In this document: positions 36,369-50,377 of the stretch, piece by piece
Layout of the letters: every line of letters begins with the position of its first letter
Position numbering within the stretch: the stretch's first letter is position 1
Origin: Rosa chinensis
Taxonomy: Eukaryota; Streptophyta; Magnoliopsida; Rosales; Rosaceae
Assembly (NCBI RefSeq): GCF_002994745.2
Contig: NC_037088.1
Coordinates: 2,485,001 to 2,549,000 of the forward strand
DNA: 64,000 nucleotides
Direction of reading: 5' to 3'
Translations under genes and position numbers: made by a program
The notes under the pieces: model-generated
What the model saw: only the letters and a program-made list of their open reading frames with translations
Told to the model about the DNA's origin: nothing
Databases searched by the model: none

Positions 36369-36470
36369 AGAAGTGGATTAATCAAAGCAACCTTAATAGA
36401 TAAAACCCAGAAGTGGATTAATCAAAGCAACCTTAACAAATAAAACCCAGAAGCGGATTAATCAAATTAT
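36350..36470. repeat. ~41-bp tandem repeat in the hAT 5' region, three units
   Basis: CTTAACAAATAAAACCCAGA, AGTGGATTAATCAAAGCAAC and variants are repeated three times. Confidence 0.8.
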
Positions 36471-36878
36471 CAAAGCAATAAAGACATAATATCAGATGAA
36501 CATGAACTCAGATTTCTTTCGCAGAAGATGAACATGAACTGATGAAGGTACCTTGTTTCAGAACTTGTTTCCAAATTCCAATCCCAGCTCAGATCTCTCT
36601 TGCTCTAAAATTGTGGATGAAGAAGAGAGAGACGTAGGGCAGAGGCTAGTCGGCTATCTCGAAGCCATTGTTGATTTGTTGGATAACTTGGATTGCTGAA
36701 AGAGAGCGGAGTAGAAAGAGAGCGGGTTCCAATGGGGTTAGCGGGTTTAGCACGGCCCGGCCCGTTAATTTACGGGTATTTTACGTGCGGGCTTTTTTCA
36801 GCCTGGATTAACAATAGTGCGGGTTCGTGCGGGCTTTTAGCGGGCGGGTTTCGGGCGGGTTTGCGGGTTGCGGGTCTA

Positions 36879-37322
<444 letters not shown>

Positions 37323-38219
37323 CTGTAAAGTTCACATAAAGAGTCAGAATTAGAAAGAGAAAAAGAAGGAATATTCATTTCGTTTAATGCATATAGTAAT
37401 CTGATCTCTGCCCTTACTCTAAAAGACTCTCTCAGTCTCAGTCTCTCTCTCTCTCTAAACCCAAAAAACAGTCATTATATGTGTGTGTGTGTGTGTGTGC
37501 ATATACATACATATACATACCAGAAGGCATGATTTCTCCTTCTTGTTTTTTTACCCATTATGTACTTACAAATCTAGTTAGCAACAAGCACATGGAAGCA
37601 AGCTTGGGACGTACTGACACTAAAATCAGATTTGTTGTTCATTCTCTCAGGATTTCTGGGTGGGAGGTAGAACACAGTTCAGATTCAAGCATAGGGGCCT
37701 TCCCCATCTGCTGAAGTGGATTTGACATGCTAACTATTCTGATTTTCCAGATTTGAACATAATGAAAGTTTCTACACAATCCTAACCTATCTATATAAAA
37801 CCATATACCATTCAAGTTCAATAATTAGAATTGTTACTGAACATATAGATTGTTTAATTAAGGAAGACATACCTGAGAAAGTATAATTGACAGAACGAGG
37901 AAGAAAGAGGAGGAGGGGGTTGTTCAGGCGAAAAACGAGTTCAGCGATGGCATGTTTGGTAGTGAACATTAAAGCCACATGATGTTCCACTGTGATGTAG
38001 AACCTGTCAAACATGTCATTACTTAATAAATCCCCAGAATACGAAAACCTAAATCTAGAGACAACCGAATCCCAAACAACATCATTTCAGCAATTCAAAT
38101 GTACCTAGAGAACAAAAGCCCATAAATGAAAGGCAAATTGTACAACACAAACAGCAGACATATTCCAATCCACACAACAAATCATTAACACTGAATACAA
38201 TCTTCACCAGTGCTAAAAA

Positions 38220-39946
38220 AATTGCAGAAGCTGCTGGTTTTCTTTCCAGAGAGATTAACTTCTTCCGGACCTCAGGTTGGTTTGCTAGAATTTTACTCGT
38301 CACAGTTGACATTTCCATCTGTGTAATGGTTCCAGAAAATGAATGAGAAAAATGAAAACAAAAAGGGGACAACAAGAGCATAGCAGATGCATACCGCTTG
38401 CATGTGGAATTGTCTTAAAATTTCTATATGAAGGTTCCTCATGTCTTCGCATACCGATTTCTGAAAGGAATCAAGAGTCTCTTCTAAAGTAAATTGAAAA
38501 TCCGAAACGTAAAGGAATTCCCTGCTCACATCTTGTTCAGGGGCCTTCTGCAGTTCTGAGGTTCCTCCCTGTACAAGTATTGTCACTGAGTGAACTATAA
38601 AAATCTAGTATGGCAGAACAAAGCCAGCATGATAAACTCCTGAAATGGCTTCTACTGATGAGTTCCAACACCCTTTTTACTATTATTCATAAAAGAGCCT
38701 CTTTATATGCTACATAAGGCAATAAATTTTCTAATAAATCAAAGATATTCTTACGTTCATTGCTGGAACAACCCTGATTCTGTGGCAGTTGATGTATCTG
38801 ACTTAGACACCAAGCTAGTAAACAGTTGATTTTGACCTTTGCCAGCAGAGACCTGTAACATCCTGATGACTACTGCAATTGATTAGTACCACAAATTTAT
38901 GAAACATTCTGACAATATAAAAATTCAGATCTTTGGCTTAACAAAAAAATATTGTTATTTATGCAGACTATGTTTAAAGATAGAATAACTATAGTCTGTG
39001 CCAACAACAAAATTTCTATATGAAGGTTCCTCATATCTCGTGTACCGATTTCTGAAAGGAATCAAGAGTCTCTTCTAAAGTAAATTGAAAAATCTGAAAC
39101 GTATCAGGCATTTTGACCATACAATCATCTGTCAAGAAAAAATGTATTTTGAATATCAGAATGCATAACTAATACCTTACCAGGCATTTTGACTAGACAA
39201 TTTTTTATCAAGCTCCACACTAACAAACATCTGTCAAGGGAAAGTACTTTGAAATCAGAAAGCATTTCCGACTATGAAAGATTCACTACACCACAGCATG
39301 ATAAAATAGCCTCCTAGTCTTATAACATAAGGAATGAAAATGTATAAGTCAATATTACTTATGCCCCCTTGTAATTAGATGGTGAGAAACTGATACCAGC
39401 AGTTGGTGCGGAGTGCTGCTTGAACCAAGAAATCTGGGAGTTTGAAGAAAAAAGAAAAAGGAGAAGAGAAACCAATCATAATTCAAAACAGAAGATTAGA
39501 GACAGCAAATTAGTGGGAATGTAATGTAGTTGTTTATTTTTCTTTTCTTTTCAACTATTACCGTCCCTAGGTCTAATAAGGCAGAAATGATAACCAGTAA
39601 AGTAAAAAAAAGGACGATAAATCACACCATGTTAACTTCAATCTCATTCCATTCCCCCGTCTCCTGCAAAATCGACAAGTAGCAAGAAGTAATCAACACA
39701 CCATTACACAATCCAGGAAAGAAAGACAACAAGTCCCACAATGTCAAGAGGGGAAATGATTTCCAACTCGAAGATAAATATCCTAACACGAGAAATTTTC
39801 TTGCATCCCATCTCAGTTACAAAACAAAATTACCTCAATTTTGTCACCACTGTCCGTCCAGGCCACCGGAATAGTCCCCAAGCTCTGCCCATTCTTATGC
39901 CACAACGATATCTTCTTATCATCTCCGGCACTCACCACAACCAAAT
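38220..39946 (-). pseudogene. NEDD1: Captured NEDD1 fragments (WD40 start and C-terminal coiled coil)
   Basis: NEDD1 recruits gamma-tubulin complexes to microtubules. Exon 39834-39946 reads LVVVSAGDDKKISLW, HKNGQSLGTIPVAWTD, SGDKIE, the start of the WD40 propeller, with splice borders on both sides. Around 38395-38575 the text is REFLYVSDFQFTLEETLDSF, then MRNLHIEILRQFHMQ; after an intron, 38220-38320 gives MEMSTVTSKILANQPE, the C-terminal coiled coil. The middle of the gene is missing. A second, shortened copy of the 38395-38500 exon lies at 39005-39110. The order and strand match a deletion derivative of one captured gene. Confidence 0.78.
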
Positions 39947-40229
39947 CTGCAAAATCACAACCCACATTAAACAGAAAATTCACCTAAAAACTATTGATTC
40001 ATAAAAACAGTTGCAAAGTTCGAAACCAAACGCAAAGAAATCTATAACCGTCTTCGAATTCATCAAAATGAAATCAACAAATGAAGAACAAGAGTGAGAG
40101 TGAGAGTGACTAACTGGTGTGCCACAAAAGAAGACCAAACAACTCGAAAATGAAAAATAAGAATTTTCTTATCAAACATCCAAAAGAGAGCGACGGAGGA
40201 AGAGAGGAGAAGCACCTAGTAGTCAAAAT

Positions 40230-40740
40230 TACGAGCAATACACACTGGGTATATTGCAATTAGGAGCAATACACCCAAAACACCAAACATCATTATCAAA
40301 CATCATCAGCATGGGTACTGGGTAATCGATGTTTACCTTGAAGGAGTCGCAGAGATATACAGAACTGCAGTGAAGGTGACTCGGTGGCAGAGGAGGTGGC
40401 TCAGGCAGACTGAAAGGGGAGGTGGCTCGGTGGCAGATCGAGAGAGAGAAATCGCGAACCAAAATGGATCCGAACGGGGAGAGAAATCGCGACCGGTGGC
40501 AGATCGAGAGAGAGAAATCGCAAACGGTGGCAGAGTCGGGACCGGTAGCAGCAAAGCACGATAGCAACAAAGCCAGATCGAGAGAGAGAGCTAAGTGTAA
40601 GGGATATGCAGTTGAGAGAGAGAGAGCTGAGTGTCGATGTAGTCGAGAGAGAGCTGAGTGTCGAGAGAGAGAGAGAGAGCTGAGTGTCGATGTAGTCGAG
40701 AGAGAGCTAAGTTCTTTCTTTCTTTTAGACACGATGTGGG
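40230..40740. repeat. GA-rich tandem repeats inside the CACTA element
   Basis: Made of GATCGAGAGAGAGAAATCGC, repeated about three times at 40434-40530, and GAGCTGAGTGTCGATGTAGT, repeated at 40625-40710. Open frames on both strands across it are low-complexity artefacts. Confidence 0.8.
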
Positions 40741-41302
40741 AATCAAAACCTAGCTAAAAATTTTCTTAAGTTATTCACACAACGGAAATATATCTCACTG
40801 TCGTCTGAATGTATAAAATGTGAAATCATGGAGGGAAACATGGCGCCTTCAATATTTTTGGTTAAAATGTTACCGCCAGTTGCATGTTCACACAACGGAA
40901 AACCTTAAATCTGTTGTATGATTATTGTAGCTTGCACTAGCCCTATCTCGGTGAAGACATTCAAGCAAACATCCTTCAACTTTGGTGCTTAGTTTTTAAT
41001 CACACAACGGCAATAATAAAACCCGTTGTCCTAGTAGCCCAGATTTCAGCTTTTCAACATCCATCCGAAACTCCGAAGTGGAGGGAAATCTCCCGCTAAA
41101 TTTTTAAGGCTCAGACGACGGACCATGCTTAATTTCCGTTGTGCAATGTAGTTCCTATAAAAAAGTTATCACTTTGTTGGCATTCACACAACAGAATTCA
41201 ACCAGCACCGTTGTATGATTAAACTGACTTAAACACACAACAGATGATTTGTGTTCCGTTGTGTGATTAGTGTTGTGTGATTAACTTTTTGTACTAGTGA
41301 GA

Positions 41303-42544
41303 GGATTACAACCAAAGAATATGAGTCTTACAAGGTAACTGTATCATACATTGACTAAGATATCTTCGAGAATATTTTAAGACTTAATTAGAGTTTGGGC
41401 CAGACACACAATTCAGATATACTTGAACACATACATATTTTATACATTTAATTGTCAAAAAACATTCTAAATTTGGATATAATTGTCAATTTACACCTCA
41501 AATTAGCAATTGCGAAAATTAACCTCTTAAATTTGGCAAAAATTACCAATTTACACCCGCTTTGTTAATTCAAACATTTTTCATCCAAATGGAAGAAATG
41601 TGCCCCTACACATAGAGGTAATATACAATAAAGATTTGTTTTACAAAATTTAACTTAGAATTTTAGCTCACCCAAAAATATTGTTTTCTATCTCTATCTC
41701 CAATGATTATCACACGATGGGTATACAAAAAGCAAAACACAAAATTATAATACATGATTTGAATTCCATTCATTTCTTACATCTCCTGCTTCGAGCCTGC
41801 GGTTCTCATGCAGTTGTCAAAGGAATTAAGGAAGCATGTTTATAGTTCAACATGTATAGTATTTTACGATGTAGCAATTGCATGGAACTTTTTCTATACC
41901 CAGCCATCTTATGTTGTATTGTTTATTACATTATTATCTATGGATTCACTTATTATATGATGAATCTGTGCATATAAACTAAATTGGAGGAATATTTTGT
42001 AGGTCCAGGAGTGTTCAATAACATAAAAAATTTGATGTAAATATATATATGAAATGTTATCTGAAATCATGTGACAGTTGAATGTATATTGATGATTAAA
42101 GTATTTATATTTCTAATTTAATTTTGAAAAATCAAAAGTAGAAGCAAAAGAGTTTTAGAGAAATTGGAAAATCAAAATAAAATTCGAAGAGGCAAAATAG
42201 ACCATTCTATCTTTGCTCCATCTTTCCCAATTGAATGCTTCTTCTTTTATCCCACGTATGACAGCACTGACTCCTGAATCATAGGTTCCTTCTTAGTTAT
42301 TACCTAGCACTCGCATCTTGCATGGCTCTCCTCCACATATTACAACCAAGATTATGCCATGTCACCTGATGCCCCACACATCTCCGAGTGGGCCCTTACA
42401 TCAGAGCCACCTCCAGCCGTCACCAATCCCCATCACCACAAACAATCACAGAGACCAAACCTTATGCCTTATAAAGGAGCACAAAGCTTTGCACCAAGTT
42501 TCAGTTCGTGTGGCTTGCCTCTCTGAATTGGGTTTTAGGCAGCC
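41303..42544. other. Upstream region of allantoate deiminase copy 2
   Basis: Non-coding AT-rich DNA. The bases next to the CACTA element (CTCTTTATATAGA on the left, GGATTACAACC on the right) read together like LTR or promoter text interrupted by the insertion. 42240-42544 is CA-rich and probably includes the promoter and leader of the gene starting at 42545. Confidence 0.45.
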
Positions 42545-45317
42545 ATGACAGTTGTTACAACTGTCTCTCAGAGAACCCATTCCGCCATTAGTCCCACCTC
42601 CATTTTGGCTCTGGCTTGCCCCTTCTTGCTTTTGGTCTCTTCATCCATCACTCCTTGTCTTGGATTTTCTGGTAATTAATCAATGGCTCTGGCATGTTGA
42701 TTTTGTAAAGGTTTGATCTTTTTTTGGTTTGAGTAAATAAAGGTTCAATCTTTACATGGCATTGATTTGTTGTTGATGATGATGTGAATAGGTGTTGGAG
42801 AAGAGGATGAAGCTGTGTCAGGAAATATTGAGAGATGAAGCTGTGGCAAGACTTCATTAGCTTGGAAAGGTCCCGTTTGTTATTTATGTATATAATATTG
42901 CAGCTGTTGTCTATTTTCTGTATCAACAATCCTGAGTAGCTCAAACTTTCATTGAAAAAAAGTAATTTATTTCCAATCTGCAAGACTGAATCCGATTTCT
43001 TAAAAGTACCAAGTATTGGATTTCAAATTGGTGAACATTTGGTTAGAAATATAGTCATCTATAGGGACCAGTCAAAGGATTAATTTCCAGAGAGCTTTTC
43101 TAGTCTAACTAGAATTCAAGTTAATACTGAATTAACTCGTTACATTAACAATAATATTGTTCTTGAATTTTGCATGGTGTCTGAATCAATAGGTAAGTGA
43201 TGGCGATGGTTATCTTGAGAGGATATTCATGAGCCCAGCAGCAGTGAGGGCTGGAAATCTTATCCACGAATGGATGGAGGATGCTGGTTTGCGAACGTGA
43301 GCTTAAATCCTAGTTTGTTTGCATCCAAACAGTAGTGTTTGAGGAATTCTTGGCTCATGTTTGGTCTTGATTTCCAGGTGGGTTGATTGCTTGGGAAATG
43401 TACATGGTCGACTTGAGGGTACAAATGCTAGTGCTGAGGTTCTAATACTTGGTTCTCATTTGGTACTGTTCTTTTCCCCTAAATTTCCTAACTGAATTTG
43501 TACTCTGGTACTACAAACAACAGGAGTAATTAACAGTTCCATCCCCTTTATCTATTTGTTATAACAAGATACTGTTGTTGATGCCGGGATATTTGATGGG
43601 TCTTTACTCTTTTGGCATCATTTCTGTGGTATCTGCATTGAAGGTTTTGAGTATCGATGGAAAATTGGGAGAACTAAAGCGGCCGGTTGAGGTCAGTGTA
43701 AAATTGAGGTTTTGTGGAAACATATCATTGGCTCATTGGAAAGTATCATTGACTACTTCACAAGAAACATTTCACTAAATCTCTTCCACTGTATGCAGAA
43801 ATTACTGTTTGGTGGCTCTGGAATTCTAACTACTAATATCATGTTGCTTTTGCTCAACATCTATAGGTAATAGCATTTAGTGATGAAGAACGAGTAAGGT
43901 TTCAGTCTACATTCATAGGAAGTGCTGCTATAGCTGGAATTTTACCAGTTTCAGGACTGCAAATAACTGATAAAAGGTTTCCTCGAATAAATCCTAATTT
44001 ATATCTATTTGTAACACTATTCTTTATCAATTAATTTATGATTATAGTCCTTTTTCAGTGGTGTGACAATCCAAGATGCTCCTAAGAAAATCTCCATTGA
44101 AGTTACAGAGGAGCACTTGCAGCAGCTCAGATATGACCCAAAGTCAGTTTGGGGTTATGTTGAGGTATAATGCCCTACGCTGGTTATGTTTATAACCTGT
44201 ATTAGAATATTCTCTGTGGAAACAGCAATAAAATGGATGCATGTTATTGGTTCCTCTAGTGCTCTGACTGCAAACTCTGCTGATTGTTTCATGTTGTAGA
44301 TTCACATTGAACAAGGGCCTGTACTTGAATGGGTTGGTGTTCCTCTAGGAGTTGTTAAAGGCATAGCTGGACAGACAAGATTAAAGGTATCAAAAGTGTT
44401 TCAGCTTTTCATAGGTGCATGTCTAAATTATGTTTCATTTAATCATACAAACAAGAAAAATTTCTATAGTTGAGAATTGTACTATGTAACTACACATATA
44501 TGTCTGGAACTCATGAGGATTAAAAAAGGGACTAATATTGATTTTTAGGTCCTGGAAAAAGTGGAACAATATCTTTATGAGAAACTACACGTCTCATAAG
44601 GGAAAATTTCTGTATAATTTCATGAGAGAACCAAGAAGTTGAATTCAAAAGCTCCTATTATAGATTGTATTTCATCATACAGATGTTGATGTATAAAGTA
44701 GTAAACTACAATGGCATTATATTAAACTTTTATTTCGGCTGAGCCGTCCAATATACATAAACATTGTAGGTTACATGTATGTGAATTATCTAACCGATTG
44801 TATCATATATGTGATAGGCGTTCAGTTTCGTGCATAATTGATCGTAAGGTGTGGAACTTTCATGTCCTAGTCAATCATTTGCAGGTAGCTTAACAAGTAA
44901 GAGAGTAACCTTACATGCTTTGAACCTTTTCAGCATGATGCAAATGCAGTCATTTGCGATTCTGAGCTGACTTCGAAGCTGAAGTCAGCAGCATATCTTG
45001 GGCTCAAGAGAATGACAGGTTCTGTTCAGGATGAAGTACCTGTATTAATGAGTGGAGCAGGATATGATGCAATGGCTCTATCTCATTTAACTAAGGTTTG
45101 TTATCTTTAATTTGCAAGATGAATCATGAACCATATGTTACTGTTTGTGTTATTTCCTGTGGTGTATAATTCTGGTCTCCAAAAATATGAACAGGTGGGT
45201 ATGCTTTTTGTCCTCTGTCGAGGAGGCATAAGTCACTTCCCTGAAGAACATGTATTGGATGATGATGTTTGGGCATCTGGTTTGGAGATCCTGGCATTCA
45301 TAGAGACTCAGCTCTAG
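42545..45317 (+). pseudogene. AAH: Allantoate deiminase, copy 2, with several inactivating changes
   Basis: Retains the first exons lacking in copy 1. Exon 42545-42671 encodes a leader with the hydrophobic stretch ILALACPFLLLVSSS (ER signal). Others: 42792-42869, 43193-43296, 43378-43462, 43568-43691, 43867-43976, 44059-44164, 44300-44386, 44934-45095, 45195-45317. Defects: exon 2 starts in one frame (GVGEEDEAVSG) and continues in another (QEILRDEAVARLH), and TAG at 42858-42860 replaces the expected Glu. Exon 43568-43691 has a 7-base insertion after DGSL. The exon with RGSQGHAGTVPMSM and half of the next are deleted at about 44775. The metal ligand His in GAGHDAM is Tyr (GYDAM). Function: see the first copy. 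Dead gene. Confidence 0.93.
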
Positions 45318-45902
45318 ATTGGAACATTTTTTTTCAACATTACTGTATATATAGGAGAAATGTCAATAATCTAGTATGTGACAATTGTACATAATCATGA
45401 TGGGTCTTGTATGTGACAATTCTTTTGTCAAGTACAAACCTAAAATTAAGGGATCATATTTATTCTGCAATGTGAAGCCCTCTGCATAATGTTTCTCATT
45501 TTACTAGTACTGTGACATTTTCTATTCTTCATTTACTAGTACTGGAGGTCTAGCCATTGGAAGTGCGACCCCCGCTCCCCCCATTTTATTCATATGAAAC
45601 AGAAAAATTTACAGACCAAGAGGGGGACATTAGAACCTTACCTCTTCAAGGAAATTTCACAACTTTCTACCAAAACAAAAGCCAAACTTAATAATGCAGA
45701 CACCCAAACTGACCATACAAGTGAAAAAAGAAAAGCATAGCAGCTAAATCATTGCTGCCGTTACCAAAATAACAACAGCAACATCTAATCAAACAACAAG
45801 TTTCATAAGGAAATGTACATAGTACAATACTGCATAGATAGAATAGATAAAAATCAGCAAGCATATTATATAACTACTGCTTTCTTTTTGTTTTGTTTCC
45901 GA

Positions 45903-48785
45903 TCATTGCCTTGCTTTCAAACGAGCTACTTTCAATGCAATTTCTAGTGCTACTTTCTCTTTGATGTGGTCAAAAAATTGAAAATAAGCATACCTCCATG
46001 ACTTCTTCAATATCAATGTGCCACAAACACTCCAAAAGCCTATGATAAAGCCAAGCACCGCGCTGGTATGTAAACCAAGCTTTTCATCATCAGCTTCATG
46101 AGGCTCATGCATGTTCCCTCCATCTTTTGTGCAATTTGAAAGAGGAAATCCACAGAGTGAAGGGTTGCCCTCATAAATAGATGAATCATCGAGCGTCTGA
46201 AGTTGGTTGCCCGAAGGAATTCTTCCGGTCAACTTGTTGCAAGACAAGTTCAAGTGAGATAAGAACGTCAGAGAAGCGAGACTTTGTGGAATCTGTCCTT
46301 AAAGCTGGTTCTGGGAGAGGTCAAGTGTTTCAAGCAAGTGCAAGTTTCCAACTTTAGAGGGGATGTTTCCTCTTAATTGATTAATGGACAAGTTTAATGT
46401 AGCTAATCGAACGAGACTGCTGATTTCTTCTGGAATTTCACCTTCTAAATCACTATGCGAAAAATCAATAATGGTTAGAAGCCTCGCATTGTTCTCTAAG
46501 TATTCACTTGCTGTTCCTTTTACAGTCACAGTTGTTACCTCAAAATCAGCAAAGACACCCCAGCCCGCATAACTACTAGAGATTAAAGAAGTCAATTTAT
46601 TCAAACAGTTGGGAATAATCCCTGAAAATCTATTGTGACTAAGGTCTAGGATCTGAAGGAAAGGAAGACTGCACAAATGATGAGGAATATGTCCACTTAA
46701 AGAGTTTGATTGCAATTGCAGCACTGTGAATGTGGATACTTTTGATCCTATCCAAGAAGGTATGCTTCCAGTAAATTTGTTGCCTCCAAGATAAAGTCTC
46801 TCCAAAAATGAGCAATTTTGCAAGGCAGAAGGAATTTCTCCGCTAAAATGATTGTTGTCTGTCTTTAGTATTCCAAGAGAACTTGGAATGCCCATTGAGC
46901 TTGGAATATTACCAGACATATTGTTGTTTGAGACATCCACAGTGATTATGCTGCTCCACAAACTCCATTCTTTAGGGAATTCTCCGGATAACTGATTGTT
47001 ATTCAGAGCAAGGTCAGATAGAGATTGAATGCTACAAATAGATGATGGAATAGTGCCATCAAATTGATTATGGCTCAAAACTATGGAACCCAGATTCGGA
47101 AAAGAGTTGAATCGGAACGGAAGCTTTCCGTTTATTTGATTGGAAGATAAATCCAACCCATGGATCTGGGAAGATATCTTAAAGAACCATTCCTCTGGTA
47201 TTTCACCCGAGAGTCCAGCATTCTTACGTGAGACCCACACGAGCTCAGTTTGAGATTGAAGCCATACAGGGAAGCCAGGGCCTACTCGGCAGTTGTGCAT
47301 TTCACTGCGGTGGAGCTTGAAAGGAGGAATCCATTCATAATCAATCAAATTGAAAATGATGGGCACAGGTTGGGCTGTGCTAACTGCAAAAGACTCTAAT
47401 TTTGTGAGATTTATGAAATGGGCTTCGGTTAAATTGCCTTCCCATGAATTATAAGATAGATAAAGGCTCACTAGCTGAGAAAGTTTTCCCAAACTTTGAG
47501 GAATGGAACCGTTGAAAATATTATTCCTGAGATCAAGTGTCTTCAGGGATGATGATAAATTGCTGATAATAAATTCTAGAATGGATCCCCAAAAAGAGTT
47601 GAAGTTGAGATCGAGATACTGTAGGCTTCTTAGCATTCCCAACGAACTCGGCAATTTGCCTACCAACCCACAGAAATGCAAATCTAGTGACTCCATTCTA
47701 TTAAATGAACAATTTGAGAAACCACTCGAAAACTCTTCAATCCCCCCATCAATTTGATTCGATGCAAGACTTAATGACTTGAGCCTGCACAAATTTCCAC
47801 TAAATTTGGGAAATTGACCTTTGAGTCCTACATTCTGTAAGTCAAGGTGTTCTAGAGATTTGAGTCTTACAAATTCATCAAGAAAGGGGCCACTGAAAGA
47901 ATTCCCACTCAGATCAACCTTTGTAAGGCTAGTAAGATTAAACATCCATTTAGGATATGAAAAATTAATACTATTCAATGACATATCAAGGACCAAAAGT
48001 GATGTGAAGTTAATTGTAGGCATGGAGAGTGGAAGCTGGTTTCCATCAGTTAGGCAACCAGACAAATGCAACTCTAAGAGTGAAGGAAGCATGTTAACCT
48101 CATGTAGCCAACTAACTCCTGTGCTGCTAAGGCTCACACCTTCAAGATTGAGGTATTTTAGGGAAGAGAGATGAGAAAGCCAATTCAAGTTTTTGGAAGA
48201 AAGAGAATAACTAGAACTGAGGTCAAGATAGTTCAAGTTTGAGAGGTTACCAAGAGAAGAAGGAATCTCTCCCGCAACTACTGAATTCAAAGACTGGGTA
48301 CGTACTTGAAAAATTGAGATATCTCAGACTTGTAAGCTCCCCAATAAACTTGGGAATGTGAATCCCTTGAAAATCATTCGAGCTCAACTGCTCAAGTCTA
48401 AGTAACTCAAATGTTTCAAGCCAAGCAAAGAAGGATTAATTAACTTACCCCCCAAACAAGATTCTTCATAGTCCGTGGTGTTCCACTGATCATAACCTGT
48501 GGTGTCTGGATATGTATTACGGAGGTCAACCGTTGCAACATGACCAGTGCGGTTGTTGCATGAAATCCCTGTCCATTGACAGCATTCGTGACCAGCCCAA
48601 GAAGAAAGCTTACCAGAAGGATCACTGAGATCTTGTTTAAAGCTGAGAAGTGCTCGCCTCTCTTCCTCCATGCATGATTCCACCAAGACACTGCTATTGT
48701 TTAGGCACGAATATGCCAAAAATAACAAGAGCAAGAAGTGAAGAATGGGGCGAGAGATAGGGTTAAAGTAGACATAGATATCCAT
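45903..48785 (-). pseudogene. LRR receptor-like protein, copy 2, inactivated
   Basis: Near-identical to the intact protein at 11864-14728, with the same start (MDIYVYFNP), LRRNT cap and membrane helix. Three breaks: an 8-base insertion (CTGCTCAA) near 48388 makes an immediate TGA; a 4-base insertion near 48302 would restore the frame; and a single base change turns Ser TCA into TAA at 46299-46301, near the end of the LRRs. The stop removes the last LRRs, the membrane helix and the tail, so even a product starting downstream would be soluble. Several residue differences lie on the exposed faces of LRRs. Confidence 0.95.
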
Positions 48786-48853
48786 TATTTTCAGGCCTTT
48801 AACTTCGTGTACGTTGCAGATGCATAGGATGCTGAGCACAAGTTGAATTTATA

Positions 48854-50377
48854 GCAAGTCTAAAGTTGAACCGCGTGTTTAGGTTTATTTGTCCAGAATA
48901 TTCCAAGTCGTCATGCAACATCAACCCAATTTACAAGTTTGAAGACTTTGAAGAGTCTGGGAGTATTCTCTAGTAGCAAAGTGGAACATGATTGCACAAA
49001 ATTAGTCATACACATAGTTGTGCCTTTTTTTTTCCGAAAATTCTATCGTGCAGCGTGCGGCGAGAGCACTGTTGGTTACGTGGCGCGCACGAGATCTGTT
49101 AAAATAGCATCAGAGGGGTTTGATAGAGATATAAAGTGATCATGACCGTTGAATCATGTAACCGACTGACCCTTTGGTTGGATCGGAATCCTCACCCGTG
49201 TGAGATGGAGTTATGAATCTGGAGTTCTTCCCCAATATAATTGGGATCTGGAGGTAGTTGCTTTTCCATTATACTAGTGTTAATGGGGCCTGATCTTGAT
49301 TAGGGAAGCAATATTTATATGTTTTCGACAAAGTTACAAGGACTTTTAGCTGTCTTATATGATTTCAGCAGAGAGAATATAGGGGATTGATATCTTCACT
49401 TTTATTGTTCTATTTTATCCATTATGGGAAGAATGTCTTAATAAGACACATGCCTATTGCTATTCTGGTAAAAACCAATTTGTTTATGGATTGAAACTAA
49501 TTAAATTGCTTCATGGTTTTGATTTGTTACTATCAAATCTCCTACTTATGATTTCTCGTTTCAAGATATAGATGATGCTAGTAATTCACTGACATTTAGT
49601 ATGATAATTATATTACTATCAGGATAATTATATTTGGAAGTAGAAGGCAAAATTTCACAATACAATTCTACGGCAGGTGAGGCTTCATTGATTACTCTAG
49701 ATTCCAGAAGGTAGTATAGAATACCCTTTTGATTTCATTAGCTTAATTATGTCAAACTGAAAAGGTATAGGACTTCCATCTCTGTGAACTATAAGACCAT
49801 TACTGAGGAAGTGTTCTTATAGCTAAGACCGTATGTTGGCTTAGCAGTTAGTTTAAAGTTAAGGATGGAGTTGAGAGTTTAACCAAAGAGCGTAGGAGAT
49901 TAGTCCTAATTACTTTTTATGGACTAATAAACTTGAAAGCTTCAGACCCTCTTCGATAGTAATCTTAGAGGTTCATCCGGTCAATGATTCTCTTCAGTTT
50001 GTCTTGTTGGAAAATTTTGGTCTGCTACGGAGCTAAAGTTAACTTTGTTTTGCACCATGAACCCCACCCTTTTGCAGCAAACTACATGGAGAGTGAGCTC
50101 TCTGAATTATTGCTTCTTGTTCTGGTTTAAATTTGGTGATATTGAATTATAAAAATGTGGGCCAAGTGCATGATTGTGTTCTGTTTCATTGGTAAGGTGG
50201 TAGCTTTCTTCTGCTGCATAAATTAATAGTAGTAATAGTAAACAAACCTATGTTCAGATTGGAAACAAGATATTTTGAAATATTATGCAATAATAATCTC
50301 ACTGGAAATTTTCTTGATTTCGCCTCTTAGCTTCTGTGGAAAGTTAACAAGCTCAATAATCTTTTTCGCTTGGGCAG
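48854..50377. other. Duplicated non-coding interval, copy 2
   Basis: Aligns with 14797-16846 but lacks about 460 bp present there (near 16220-16680). No gene is supported. Confidence 0.6.

Noticed and set aside
40229..40757. Frames on both strands of 111-167 codons
   Set aside because: GA/CT low-complexity repeats inside the CACTA element.
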